Shown here in pieces: positions 24,410 through 32,950 of a DNA stretch of 52,293 nucleotides; positions within the stretch are counted from its first letter, which is position 1; every line of letters starts with the position of its first letter. The translations under genes and the position numbers were made by a program. Below the pieces are notes generated by a model. The model made no database searches. It was not told where the DNA came from and saw only the letters and a program-made list of their open reading frames with translations. This stretch comes from Bryobacteraceae bacterium (lineage in GTDB: Bacteria; Acidobacteriota; Terriglobia; Bryobacterales; Bryobacteraceae): the NCBI GenBank assembly GCA_014860455.1, contig JACZJQ010000186.1, forward strand, positions 1 to 52,293, given 5' to 3'.

Positions 24410-26239
24410 ATGGACGAGCTCAGCCCTCAGCAGCCGCAGGAGATCGAACAACCGGAGATGCCGGTTGAGCCCAAGCCGCTTGACGCCGACATCCTGTGCG
24501 TCGGCTTCGGCCCGGCAACGGGTGGTTTTCTGACCACGCTGACTCGTTTTCTTGCATCGGAAGAGGGCATGGCGGTGCAGAGCCGTGCGTTTCCAGGGAT
24601 GCCGCCGCAGGTGATCTGCTACGAGCGGGCCGACGACACTTCGTTTGGCGTTTCGGGAGTGGTGACGCGGGCGCGGGCGTTCAAGGCGAGTTTCCCGGAG
24701 TTTTCGCCGGCCGAGGTGCCGATGGCGGCGGCGGTGGCGGGCGAGAGGCTGGTCTTCCTGCTCGATCCGACGGGCGCGGCGAGGGTGCCGTGGTGGATGC
24801 GCGTGGCCGGCAATGCCATCGAGGCGCTCGGCATCGCGAGGAATTCAGCGTTCGAGGTTCCCTATATTCCGCCGTTCCTGCACAAGGGCGACGGGTTCAT
24901 CTTCTCGCTGGGCCAGTTGAATCAGTGGGTGGGCCAGCAGGTGATGATGACCGGCATGGCCCAGATCTGGCCGGCATCGCCGGTGGCCGAACCGCTGGTG
25001 GAAGACGGCGCGGTGAAGGGTATCGAACTGGCCGGCGACGGGACCGAGGTCCGGGGCGAGTTGACCGTCATCGGCGACGGGCCGGTGGGCGCGGTGAGCC
25101 GGCGGATCGATGAGATCTTCGGTATGCCCGAAGGCCACAGGCGCGACGAATGGGCCGTGGGCATGAAGTTCGTCATCGATCTGCCTGAGTCCTGCGATCT
25201 GGCCGAAGGGACGGTCTTCCATACGATCGGATTCCCGGAGCCGGAGATTTTCGGGTTCTTCTATGTCCATCCCGGAAGGGTGGCCAGCGCGGGCATCTTC
25301 GTGCCGTCGTGGTTTGAATCGCCGGTGCGGACGGCGTACAGGTATTTGCAGCATTTCATCCAGCACCCGTATCTGTGGCGTTATCTGAAGGGCGGGCGGC
25401 TGAGGAGTTGGGGCGCGAAGTCGATTCTCGAGTCCGGGCGCCACGGCGAACCTTACCTTTGCGGCGAAGGGTATGCGCGGATCGGCGAGGGGTCGGGTTC
25501 GACGAATGTGTTGACCGGCTCGGGCGTGGACGAGGCATGGCTGACGGGCGTTCAACTGGCCGAAGCCGTGGCCGGGATCTACAAGGAGGATCTGCCGTTC
25601 ACGAAGGCGAACCTGCAGGCGAAGTATGAGGCGAGGCGGCGGTCGTCGTGGCTGGAAGAGGAAGCCAAGGTGGCCGAACGGGCCAGGAGCGGGTTCCAAT
25701 CCGGGCTGTTTGCGGGGTTCACGGGCATGGCTCTGGCCGGGTTTACAGGCGGCAAGATGGCCTGGCCGAGGCCCAAACAGGACAAACGGCCGGCAACGCT
25801 CGAACAGTTTTACCGGACGCGGCTGTCGCCATCAAAGGTAAGAGAGTTACGGGCGAAGTGCGAGGCCGAAGGAACGGCGTTGCACGACGCGCTGATGGAT
25901 GAAGCCGGCTGGCCGAAGATCGAGCATGACGGCGAATTGCTGGTGACGCAGCAGGACGCGCTGCTGATGGGCGGCAAGGTGCAGGCGCCATCGGATGCGC
26001 CCGACCATGTCGTGATCCGCGAGCCGGAGCTTTGCCTCGACTGCCAGAACCGGCTTTGCATCGAGATCTGTTCCGGAGAGGCGCTGCGGCCGGGTGAGGC
26101 CGGCGTGCCGGCGTTCGACCGGGAGAAATGCGTCCACTGCGGCGCTTGTATGTGGAACTGCACGCGGGAGATCGCGCCCGGCGTGTCGAACATCGCCTTT
26201 TGCGCCGGCCCCGGCGGCCTGCACTCAGCGGAAAACTGA
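24410..26239 (+). CDS. ETF:quinone oxidoreductase-like flavoprotein with eight-cysteine ferredoxin tail
   Basis: 609 residues. The N-terminal FAD fold (DADILCVGFGPATGGFLTTL) and central part (VIGDGPVGAVSRRIDE; EGYARIGEGSGSTNVLTGSGVDEAWLTG) follow the FixC/ETF:QO plan. The tail is a fused ferredoxin with two four-cysteine groups, CxxCxxxxCxxxC (Cys542, 545, 550, 554) and CxxCxxCxxxC (Cys574, 577, 580, 584). Classical ETF:QO and FixX have one [4Fe-4S] cluster, so two clusters look possible here. The gene is 16 bp after the acyl-CoA dehydrogenase and 11 bp before etfB. Probable role: taking electrons from the adjacent ETF to quinone or ferredoxin. Reaction direction and acceptor are inferred. 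Confidence 0.82.
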   Translation: MDELSPQQPQEIEQPEMPVEPKPLDADILCVGFGPATGGFLTTLTRFLASEEGMAVQSRAFPGMPPQVICYERADDTSFGVSGVVTRARAFKASFPEFSPAEVPMAAAVAGERLVFLLDPTGAARVPWWMRVAGNAIEALGIARNSAFEVPYIPPFLHKGDGFIFSLGQLNQWVGQQVMMTGMAQIWPASPVAEPLVEDGAVKGIELAGDGTEVRGELTVIGDGPVGAVSRRIDEIFGMPEGHRRDEWAVGMKFVIDLPESCDLAEGTVFHTIGFPEPEIFGFFYVHPGRVASAGIFVPSWFESPVRTAYRYLQHFIQHPYLWRYLKGGRLRSWGAKSILESGRHGEPYLCGEGYARIGEGSGSTNVLTGSGVDEAWLTGVQLAEAVAGIYKEDLPFTKANLQAKYEARRRSSWLEEEAKVAERARSGFQSGLFAGFTGMALAGFTGGKMAWPRPKQDKRPATLEQFYRTRLSPSKVRELRAKCEAEGTALHDALMDEAGWPKIEHDGELLVTQQDALLMGGKVQAPSDAPDHVVIREPELCLDCQNRLCIEICSGEALRPGEAGVPAFDREKCVHCGACMWNCTREIAPGVSNIAFCAGPGGLHSAEN

Positions 26240-26250
26240 AGGAGTCTACG

Positions 26251-27048
26251 TTGCCTTACCAGATCATCGTCTGCGGTGGCCTTGCGCCCGACCCGCTTCA
26301 AACTCTTGAGCCCGTCCCGGGCGCGGCATCGCCCGGCCTGAAGAACGAAATGATGCTGCCCGGCGTGCTGGATCCATGGGCATCGCATGCGCTGTATGAA
26401 GCCGCGAACTTGGCCAAGCAGCATCCGGGATCGACGGTCCGGTTGGTGAGCCTGGCGCCAAAGGCGAAGTTGCAGCAGGTGCTGATGACGGTGGCGCAGA
26501 AACTGCCGTTCGAACTGATGGCGCTCGACGGGGCGAATAACGGCTTCTCGGACGCCAACGAAACCGGCAAGGCGCTGGGCGAGGCGATAGCGAAGCTGGA
26601 TCCGCCGATGGAGAACCTGCTGGTGTTCGGCGGGTGGGAGTCGGCCACCCGTGGTTCGGGCGCGGTGATGCAGATTGTGGCCGAGCGGCTGGGCATCGCG
26701 GATGTCTTCCTGGCGGTAGACGAGATCAAGGTGGAAGAAGGCGGATCGTTCCTGGTGAAAGAGCGCGTTGAAGGCGGCAAGCACATGGTGTCGCGCTGCT
26801 CGGCGCCTCCGGCGGTGCTGGCATGGGCGACGGGTAACTTGGCGGAACCTCCGAACCACCCGCAAACGGGCATGGCGAACATGCGCGTCATCATGCCGTC
26901 GCTGCAGAAGGCCACGCCCACGGCGGTGGGCAGCGGGATGTCGTTCGCATCGGCGTCGCTGCCGAAGCAGGTGCGGGAGACGCGCATCGTGAAGGACACG
27001 TCGGCGGCCGAGATAGCGCGAGAAATCGCCGAGTGGCTGAAGCAGTAG
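26251..27048 (+). CDS. etfB: Electron-transfer flavoprotein beta subunit
   Basis: 265 residues from a TTG at 26251, which has AAGGAG 6 bp upstream. The longer in-frame start at 26128 would overlap the ferredoxin tail and is rejected. The ETF alpha/beta Rossmann-like fold is recognisable: MLPGVLDPWASHALYEAANLA, VRLVSLAP, LVFGGWESATRGSGAVMQIVAERLG (the etfB signature region) and a C-terminal arm with ASLPKQVRETRIV. No cysteine cluster is present, unlike some bifurcating systems. It pairs with the divergent etfA 18 bp downstream. Confidence 0.9.
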   Translation: MPYQIIVCGGLAPDPLQTLEPVPGAASPGLKNEMMLPGVLDPWASHALYEAANLAKQHPGSTVRLVSLAPKAKLQQVLMTVAQKLPFELMALDGANNGFSDANETGKALGEAIAKLDPPMENLLVFGGWESATRGSGAVMQIVAERLGIADVFLAVDEIKVEEGGSFLVKERVEGGKHMVSRCSAPPAVLAWATGNLAEPPNHPQTGMANMRVIMPSLQKATPTAVGSGMSFASASLPKQVRETRIVKDTSAAEIAREIAEWLKQ

Positions 27049-27066
27049 AGGGGGAGGCAATCAGAC

Positions 27067-28041
27067 ATGGATAAGATTCTGGTTCTCATTCACACGGTCG
27101 AGGGCGGCGCGCTGCCGAACGCGGCGCTGGAGACGCTGGCGGCGGCGCAGTCGCTGGGCGGCGAGGTTGTGACTGGCGTTTTCGGCGAAGGCGCGGGGCC
27201 ATCGATCGGGTCGCTTGCCGTTGAAGGCGAGGCGTTTGCCCAGGCGCGTTATGCGACCGACGCGGCGGCCTGCGAGGCGCTGATCAAAGCCTCGGGCGCG
27301 GCCATCGTACTAGCGCCGCATACCTCGCGTATGGCCAGGGCGCTGCCCGGCGCGGCGGCGAGGTTGGGCGGCGTGGTGGACACGCATGTTGTGGCGGTGA
27401 ACACGTCGGACGGCGCGGTGGAGGCGTCGCGGTGGTTCTACCGGCAGCGGATCGAAGGGACGTTTTCGCGCGCGGCGCGGCCGTGGGTAGTGCTGATCGA
27501 GCCGGGCTCGTATGAACCGGCCGAGGCGGCGCCGGCGGCGGCGGTGACGAAGTTGGAAGTAACGGTTGGGTCAAAGACGCAGATGGTCGGGTTCGAGTCG
27601 CCGGAGACAGGCGAGCAGACGATCCGGCCGGATGCCGAGACGCTGTTTGTCGCCGGCGCGGGCTGGACGAAGAAGCAGAAGGACGGCCAGACGCATACGC
27701 CCGAAGCGGCGGAACTAATTATGGGCTTCGTACGGGGCGCGAAGTCGTCGCTGGGATCGTCGAAGTCGCTGGTTGATATGGGCAGCGAAGGCCAGTCAGT
27801 GCTGCCGTTCCTGACGCACCTGCACCAGATCGGGCAGACCGGATCGACGCCGCGGCACAAGAAGGGACTGGCCACCTGCTGCCACGGTGAAGAGCCCCAC
27901 GTGGTGGGCTGGCGGTTTGTCCGCGAGCGAAGGGCGGTGAACATGGACGCCAACTGCGGCTGGGCGCGCGGAAAGGCTGATGTCCTCTATGTCGCCGACG
28001 CCTTTGAGGTGATGCGGGAGTTAAACAGGTTGCTCGGCTAA
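27067..28041 (+). CDS. etfA: Divergent electron-transfer flavoprotein alpha subunit
   Basis: 324 residues behind a strong GGGGGAGG. The N-terminal domain (MDKILVLIHTVEGG... AIVLAPHTSRMARALPGAAARLGG) and the C-terminal FAD domain (HQIGQTGSTP, ADVLYVADAFEVMRELNRLL) follow EtfA. The segment that normally reads like GISGAIQH is replaced by CCHGEEPHVVGW (Cys271, Cys272, His273), and NKDPEAPIF is replaced by NMDANCGWARG. These changes lie where FAD is held, so cofactor potential or contacts may be altered. It ends the operon, followed by a hairpin at 28072-28100. The alpha-subunit assignment is confident; a changed redox role is inference. Confidence 0.85.
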   Translation: MDKILVLIHTVEGGALPNAALETLAAAQSLGGEVVTGVFGEGAGPSIGSLAVEGEAFAQARYATDAAACEALIKASGAAIVLAPHTSRMARALPGAAARLGGVVDTHVVAVNTSDGAVEASRWFYRQRIEGTFSRAARPWVVLIEPGSYEPAEAAPAAAVTKLEVTVGSKTQMVGFESPETGEQTIRPDAETLFVAGAGWTKKQKDGQTHTPEAAELIMGFVRGAKSSLGSSKSLVDMGSEGQSVLPFLTHLHQIGQTGSTPRHKKGLATCCHGEEPHVVGWRFVRERRAVNMDANCGWARGKADVLYVADAFEVMRELNRLLG

Positions 28042-28071
28042 GCAAGAGCAGGGAAAGACAGTTCGATTGTT

Positions 28072-28100
28072 ACCGGCCCGGTGCGGTGCGCCGGGCCGGT
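28072..28100 (+). terminator. Hairpin after the ETF operon
   Basis: Perfect 10-bp stem ACCGGCCCGG / CCGGGCCGGT with a 9-base loop, 30 bp past the etfA stop, flanked by an outer AGACAG / CTGTCT pairing. There is no T-tract, so it may act as an mRNA 3' end stabiliser or a Rho-linked terminator. Confidence 0.5.
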
Positions 28101-28219
28101 GCTGTCTCATGATGGAGATGCGGAGAATCATCCCGAGACGGGCTGCCGGACTTGAGAGACGGGATTAACAAGATTTCTCGAATAACCGCCGCCATTGCGG
28201 GGTGGGGTTCGGATATGAT

Positions 28220-28328
28220 GGGCGGAGTGAGGCGCGGGTAGAGGCTGCTTCGTTCGTCAATCGTACTCCTCTCCTTCAGCATCATGTTGAGCCTCGGTTC
28301 GGCGCCTCACACCCTTCCAGATCCGCCC
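28220..28328. other. Long-range inverted repeat between convergent genes
   Basis: A contiguous 16-base left arm (GGGCGGA then GTGAGGCGC, 28220-28235) pairs with GCGCCTCAC (28302-28310) and TCCGCCC (28322-28328), with an 11-base bulge on the right and about 66 bases between the inner arms. Shorter pairings (AGAGG / CCTCT) lie inside, and the 12-bp palindrome CCCGCGCGCGGG (28326-28337) overlaps the right edge. The 301-bp gap 28042-28342 has no supported gene. This could be a structured RNA or a bidirectional terminator region. Confidence 0.35.
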
Positions 28329-28342
28329 GCGCGCGGGGCGCG

Positions 28343-29473
28343 CTACCTGAACAGGTTCTCCCACCATTCGTAGATCGTGGATTTATTCCAGTTGGCGCCG
28401 TAGATGTCCATATCGCCGTCACCGTCGATGTCGGCGATCCTCATGCTGTGTGAACCGCCAGTGGAGAGGACCACTTTACGCCATACCGCGCCAGAGCCGG
28501 GGTTGAGGTAGATTTTCACTTCGTCGGGGTCGGCGCCCTGCTGCATCTGGGCGGTGGCGATGTCGCCGAGGCCGTCGCCGTTGAAGTCGGCGATGCCGGC
28601 GAAGTGGTGGACGGCTTCGACCTTCGGTTCGATGACGCGTTCGCGCCAAGGGCCGGAGCGGGGATTCGCGGGTGGCTCGAAGACGGAGAGGCGGTAGAAG
28701 GCGCCGGCCCGTTCCGACGGGGCGAGGACGATGGCGGGTCCTGCGTTCCGTCCGATGCTGCCGGCGGCAGCGAATGTGAAGAGGTAGTCCCACGTTGGCG
28801 CGTAGAGGTGGGAGGGCCATGGACGGAGGGCGGGGTCGCCGGTGTTTTCAATCCAGACGCGCTCAATGACAAGGTCGAGGTCGCCGTCGCCGTCGATGTC
28901 ATGGGAGCAGAGGCCCTCGCCGTTGGTGACCGGGATGGCGGCGTGACTCCAGGCGCCATCGGACTGCTGTTGGAGGAAGTGAATTGAATCGCCGCGGGAG
29001 CCAAACGAACCCTGGTTGCGAGCGGCGATGAGTATACGGCGTGCAGGTCCGAAGCGGAGGATCTCGATGTCGTGGAGTTGCATGGCCGAGATCGCGTGGC
29101 GCTGCCAGCCGGGGTTTTCGTACCAGGAGAGCGAAGAGGGTTTCTCGCTGATGGCGACGACGTCGAGATCGCCGTCGCCGTCGATGTCGGCGGCTTCGGC
29201 GTCGGTGCCGAACGAACCCTCGGTGATTTGGGTCTTGGCCCAGTCGGGGTTTCTGTACCAGACCAGGCCGCCATTGGCGCGGCCTCCGGCGATGAGGTCG
29301 ATCTTGCCGTCGCCGTTCAGGTCACCGAGTGATTTCAACCAGGGGTCGAGCGGACCCGCTGAGTCGACGATGTGATGGGCGAAACGAGCCTGCCGTGGGG
29401 CGGGTGCGCTGCCGGGAAGCGCGAAGAAAATGCCGGCGGCCGTGAAGACGAGCAGGACGCAGAGGTTGTGCAT
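28343..29473 (-). CDS. Exported FG-GAP/VCBS repeat protein
   Basis: 376 residues with a signal peptide (MHNLCVLLVFTAAGIFFALPGSA). Five calcium-binding FG-GAP loops are visible (DLNGDGKID, DIDGDGDLD twice, DFNGDGLGD, DIDGDGDMD), spaced as in integrin-alpha-like beta-propellers. The C-terminus reads WNKSTIYEWWENLFR. No catalytic domain. Such propellers bind carbohydrate or protein partners outside the cell; the ligand is unknown. The start codon lies directly behind the terminator of the Oar-like receptor gene, leaving no ordinary ribosome-binding-site space. Confidence 0.85.
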   Translation of the reverse strand: MHNLCVLLVFTAAGIFFALPGSAPAPRQARFAHHIVDSAGPLDPWLKSLGDLNGDGKIDLIAGGRANGGLVWYRNPDWAKTQITEGSFGTDAEAADIDGDGDLDVVAISEKPSSLSWYENPGWQRHAISAMQLHDIEILRFGPARRILIAARNQGSFGSRGDSIHFLQQQSDGAWSHAAIPVTNGEGLCSHDIDGDGDLDLVIERVWIENTGDPALRPWPSHLYAPTWDYLFTFAAAGSIGRNAGPAIVLAPSERAGAFYRLSVFEPPANPRSGPWRERVIEPKVEAVHHFAGIADFNGDGLGDIATAQMQQGADPDEVKIYLNPGSGAVWRKVVLSTGGSHSMRIADIDGDGDMDIYGANWNKSTIYEWWENLFR

Positions 29474-29475
29474 AA

Positions 29476-29511
29476 GAAAAACGGAGCCCCCTTCCTGGAA
29501 GAGAGCTCCGT
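29476..29511 (-). terminator. Factor-independent terminator after the Oar-like receptor gene
   Basis: Read leftward: stem ACGGAGC, loop of about 17 bases containing GGAAGGGGG, stem GCTCCGT, then TTTTTCTT. The T-tract ends 2-3 bases before the ATG of the FG-GAP gene (29473), so hairpin and start codon are almost fused. Confidence 0.75.
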
Positions 29512-29542
29512 TGAATTGTACTCCAGTTGTTTCCAGACCGGA

Positions 29543-32500
29543 CTAAAAAACCAGTTTCAAGGCGAACTGGATCTGGCGGGCCGGAGACGACAGGCTGGTG
29601 ATGGTGCCGAAGGCATTGTTCAGCACGTTGCCTTGGGCGGCGCCGAGGTTGGTGGTGTTGAACATATTGAAGAACTCGGCGCGGAACTCGATGCGGGAGT
29701 CTTCCCACGGGAGGCTGAAGTCCTTGTGGGCGCCGCCGTCGAAGTTGAAGATGGCCTCGCTACGGCCCATATTGCGTCCGAGGTTACCGAAGGGCCGGGA
29801 GGGGTCGTTCGGAGTGGCGGTGCTGGGGGCGATGATCGCAGCCTTATTGAAGTAGTTCCTCACGCTCTTTTCAGAGGAGTAGAGGCTGCCGCCGAGGTAG
29901 TTGGGGCGGTAGGTTGGGGCGGAGGAGACGGAAAACGCGCTGGGGACCGAGTAGTTGAGGTTGATGGGCAACCCACTCACCATTGTGTTGATGCCGGTGA
30001 GGCGCCAGCCGCCGAGGACGGCATTGACAAAACCGTTGGCCGACGAGCCCCACTTCCGGCCGCGGCCGAAGGGGATCTCCCAAACCGCGGTGCTGGTGTT
30101 GTTGATGGGCTGGTTGTAGCTGCCGAGGCCCTTTTCGTTGGCGATGTCGCGGTAGTTGACGCGCGAGTTGTCGCCGTTGGCCGATTCCAAATGGCCTGCG
30201 GCGTTATCGATGACCTTGGACCACGTGAAGCTGTTGAGCAGGTAGAGGCCGCTGGAGTAGCGGCGTTCGAGTTTCATCTGGAGACCGTGGTAGTCGGAGA
30301 AGCCCCCGCCCCAGGAGATCTGGATGTAGTCGAAGCCCTTGATGGGCCGGCGCTGGGCGAGGGCGATGTTCTGCCCCGGAAGATTCGGCACGGCCTGGTT
30401 GTAGTCGCCGAGGCTCATGAGGCCGCGCGAGCGGTTGCCAACATAGCCGATGTCAAACAACAGGTCCTTGACGAGTTCGCGCTGGATTGTAAAGTGCCAG
30501 CTGTCGACGCGGCTGGTGCGGTAGTCGGCCGGGGTGTAATTGGTGCGAGTGGTTGCAGTGGAGAAGTTCGCTGGGCTGACCAGGCCGCTGGGGTAGCCCA
30601 TCTGGGTGGGGCGGAAGCAGCCGGTGTAGTTGTTACCTATGCACAGCGGCTGTGAAGGCACCTGATTGATGGTCAGGTTGACGATGTGGGGGCCGTTGTA
30701 TCCGAGCAGGTTTTCGCCGCCGAGCCGATTGAAATGGACGTAGCTCATGCCGTAGCCGCCGCGCAGGACGGTGCGGGGGGTGAGCGTGTAAGCCACGCCG
30801 ATGCGGGGGGCGAAGTTGTTCTTGTCGGGGCGGACGAGAGCGCGCTCATAGATGCCGCCGCTGGAGGCCTGTATGAGCGTGACGGCCGCCGGGTCGAAAT
30901 TGGAGATGCGGTTCTCGGATTCCCACTGCGGGGTGGCGAACTCATAGCGGACGCCGAGGTTGAGCGTGAGTTTGGAGTTCACCTTCCAGTCGTCCTGGAA
31001 GTAAAGGAAGTGCATGCGCTGGCGGTAGTTGAGCACGATCTCGTTGTTAAGGCTGTAGCTGGAGCGCAAGCCGAGGAGGAAGTCGGAGAGGTTGTAAAGG
31101 TTGTTGCTGGAAGAGCCGGTGGGCCGGGTGAACTGGCCGCTGTAGTTGTCCTGGCCGTATTGTGGATTGAAGTCGAAAATGTCGGTGTTGATGGCCTGAT
31201 ACTCGTAGCCGGTCTTCCAGATGTGCCGGCCGGAGATCTTCGAGTAATTCAACTTGGGGTTGAAGGAGGTGGGGTTCTGGAACTGGGGGTTGGAGGACTG
31301 GCGACCGAGGGCGGAGAAGCCGCCGATTGACTGGGCGGTGAGGCCGCCGCCGATGACGGGCGAGTCAGGAAGTCCACTGATGCCGTATTCCTGGGCCATG
31401 TTGGGGCGTTCGGAGCCGAGCGCGGACTTGCCGCCCTCGAAGATGCTGTAGCCCAGGCGGAAATCGAGGACGGAGGTGGGCGTAGCGTTGTAGTTGAAAC
31501 CGGCGGTGAACTGCTTGTTCAAGACGCGCACGTTACCGTTGGCGTTGCCGCCGGAGGGTCCGGGGATGACGTAATTTTCGGTGCGGTTCATCAGGCGGTG
31601 GCTGTAACGGCCGAAGACGTTTAACTTGCTGGTGACGTAGTAGTCGTAGCGGACGTCGCCCTTGTCGTCGACGGTGGGCGTGGGGGTGAGGTAATCCCAG
31701 TTGTTCGAGGGTGCGACGCCGACGTTGCTCGAACGAATCGGAGCGGGCAGGTCGCCGAGGACCTTTTTAGCAAAGGGGGTAATGGCGCTCTGAGGGATGA
31801 CGCCGTCGGTATAGACGTCGCCGGTGAGCGGATTACGGACGGGGATGCCGAGGTTGCCCTGGCGCTGGTTGACGGTCGGCATGCTGGCGAACTGGAGGGC
31901 GCGAACAACATTGCGGAAGCCTTCGTAGTTGGCGAAGAAGAACATCTTGTCACGCTTGATGGGTCCGCCGAGAGCGGCGCCGAACTGATTCTGCACCAGA
32001 ACGGGCTTGACGCCGGTGGACGGGCGGAAGAAACCGACTGCGTTGAGTTTGGTATTCCGGAGGAACTCCCAGGCCGAGCCGTGGAACTGGTTGGTGCCGC
32101 CGCGGACGCTGGCGTTAATGACGGCGCCGCCGGCGCGGCCGTATTCGGCGGAGAAGTTATTGGTCTGGACCTTGAATTCGGCGACGGCGTCGGGGTTCAA
32201 CTGGACGATCTGGTTCGAGAAGCCCTGGTTGGAGGTGCCGTAGGCGTTGTTGTCGACTCCGTCAAGCATGAAGTTGTTGAGCGAGCTGCGCAGGCCATTG
32301 ACGTTGAACGAAGCGTCGCGGCTATTGGAGATATTGGACTTGCGCACGCCCGGCGACAGCAGGGCGAGGTCGGCGTAGGCGCGGCCGTTGAGAGGCAGGT
32401 TGACGATCTGGGCGCGGCCGACGACCTGGCCGCGGTCGCTGGAGTCGGTTTCCAGCAGGCGGACCGAATCGCTGACGGTGACACTTTCGGAGACTTCGCC

Positions 32501-32818
32501 TACCTGGAGTGTGATGTTGACGCGCTGGCGGGCGCTGACGGTGAGGGTGAAGTCGAGCGAGGAGGTCTGTTTGAAGCCGCCGGACTCGGCGGTGACCTTG
32601 TAACTGCCGATGCGCTGGTTGAGGAACTGGTAGTTGCCGCTTTCATCGGTGGTCTGGGTGACTGCGACGCCGGTTTGGACATTCAGAAGAGTGACCTTGG
32701 CATTGGGGACCGCGGCTCCGGTGGGGTCGGAAACGGTTCCGAGGACCGTGGCAGTGTCGTACTGCGCGTGGAGAAGCGTCCCTGTGAACAAAGCGAGAGC
32801 AACGAGGTATCTCAGCAT
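29543..32818 (-). CDS. Oar-like TonB-dependent outer-membrane receptor
   Basis: 1091 residues. A signal peptide ([19 protein letters not shown]) is followed by a carboxypeptidase-regulatory-like beta sandwich ([40 protein letters not shown]), a plug domain ([41 protein letters not shown]) and a long beta-barrel ending in FALKLVF with the terminal aromatic residue typical of outer-membrane proteins. Oar-like receptors are greatly expanded in Acidobacteriota and are thought to import glycans or peptides. Upstream is an exported enolase-superfamily enzyme gene on the same strand (gap 132 bp), so the pair may serve one substrate. A terminator follows at 29476-29511. Confidence 0.92.
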   Translation of the reverse strand: MLRYLVALALFTGTLLHAQYDTATVLGTVSDPTGAAVPNAKVTLLNVQTGVAVTQTTDESGNYQFLNQRIGSYKVTAESGGFKQTSSLDFTLTVSARQRVNITLQVGEVSESVTVSDSVRLLETDSSDRGQVVGRAQIVNLPLNGRAYADLALLSPGVRKSNISNSRDASFNVNGLRSSLNNFMLDGVDNNAYGTSNQGFSNQIVQLNPDAVAEFKVQTNNFSAEYGRAGGAVINASVRGGTNQFHGSAWEFLRNTKLNAVGFFRPSTGVKPVLVQNQFGAALGGPIKRDKMFFFANYEGFRNVVRALQFASMPTVNQRQGNLGIPVRNPLTGDVYTDGVIPQSAITPFAKKVLGDLPAPIRSSNVGVAPSNNWDYLTPTPTVDDKGDVRYDYYVTSKLNVFGRYSHRLMNRTENYVIPGPSGGNANGNVRVLNKQFTAGFNYNATPTSVLDFRLGYSIFEGGKSALGSERPNMAQEYGISGLPDSPVIGGGLTAQSIGGFSALGRQSSNPQFQNPTSFNPKLNYSKISGRHIWKTGYEYQAINTDIFDFNPQYGQDNYSGQFTRPTGSSSNNLYNLSDFLLGLRSSYSLNNEIVLNYRQRMHFLYFQDDWKVNSKLTLNLGVRYEFATPQWESENRISNFDPAAVTLIQASSGGIYERALVRPDKNNFAPRIGVAYTLTPRTVLRGGYGMSYVHFNRLGGENLLGYNGPHIVNLTINQVPSQPLCIGNNYTGCFRPTQMGYPSGLVSPANFSTATTRTNYTPADYRTSRVDSWHFTIQRELVKDLLFDIGYVGNRSRGLMSLGDYNQAVPNLPGQNIALAQRRPIKGFDYIQISWGGGFSDYHGLQMKLERRYSSGLYLLNSFTWSKVIDNAAGHLESANGDNSRVNYRDIANEKGLGSYNQPINNTSTAVWEIPFGRGRKWGSSANGFVNAVLGGWRLTGINTMVSGLPINLNYSVPSAFSVSSAPTYRPNYLGGSLYSSEKSVRNYFNKAAIIAPSTATPNDPSRPFGNLGRNMGRSEAIFNFDGGAHKDFSLPWEDSRIEFRAEFFNMFNTTNLGAAQGNVLNNAFGTITSLSSPARQIQFALKLVF

Positions 32819-32822
32819 TGCT

Positions 32823-32874
32823 ACACGTTACCAGCGAAGCGCCACGGCATCAAGCGAACATTGTGTTAACGTGT
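32823..32874. promoter_or_regulatory. Inverted repeat ACACGTTA...TAACGTGT upstream of the receptor gene
   Basis: Perfect 8-base arms (32823-32830 and 32867-32874) in the 132-bp gap before the Oar-like receptor gene. The inner copy overlaps GTTAAC. A nearby AT-rich stretch (AAAGGAAAAATTTCTTT) could hold promoter elements. Candidate operator; no regulator gene is adjacent. Confidence 0.35.
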
Positions 32875-32950
32875 GCAATCGGTTGTTTCTAAAGGAAAAA
32901 TTTCTTTCACCAAACGTCCTGGAGCCCGTTACATGTTCATTTCATTGGCG

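Noticed and set aside
28202-28453. Small gene in the gap after etfA
   Set aside because: The frame runs into the FG-GAP gene on the opposite strand, lacks a ribosome-binding site, and coincides with inverted-repeat structure.
29372-30655. 427-codon open frame antisense to the Oar-like receptor
   Set aside because: Gly/Ala/Val/Glu-rich composition with no motif; covered by the confident receptor gene.
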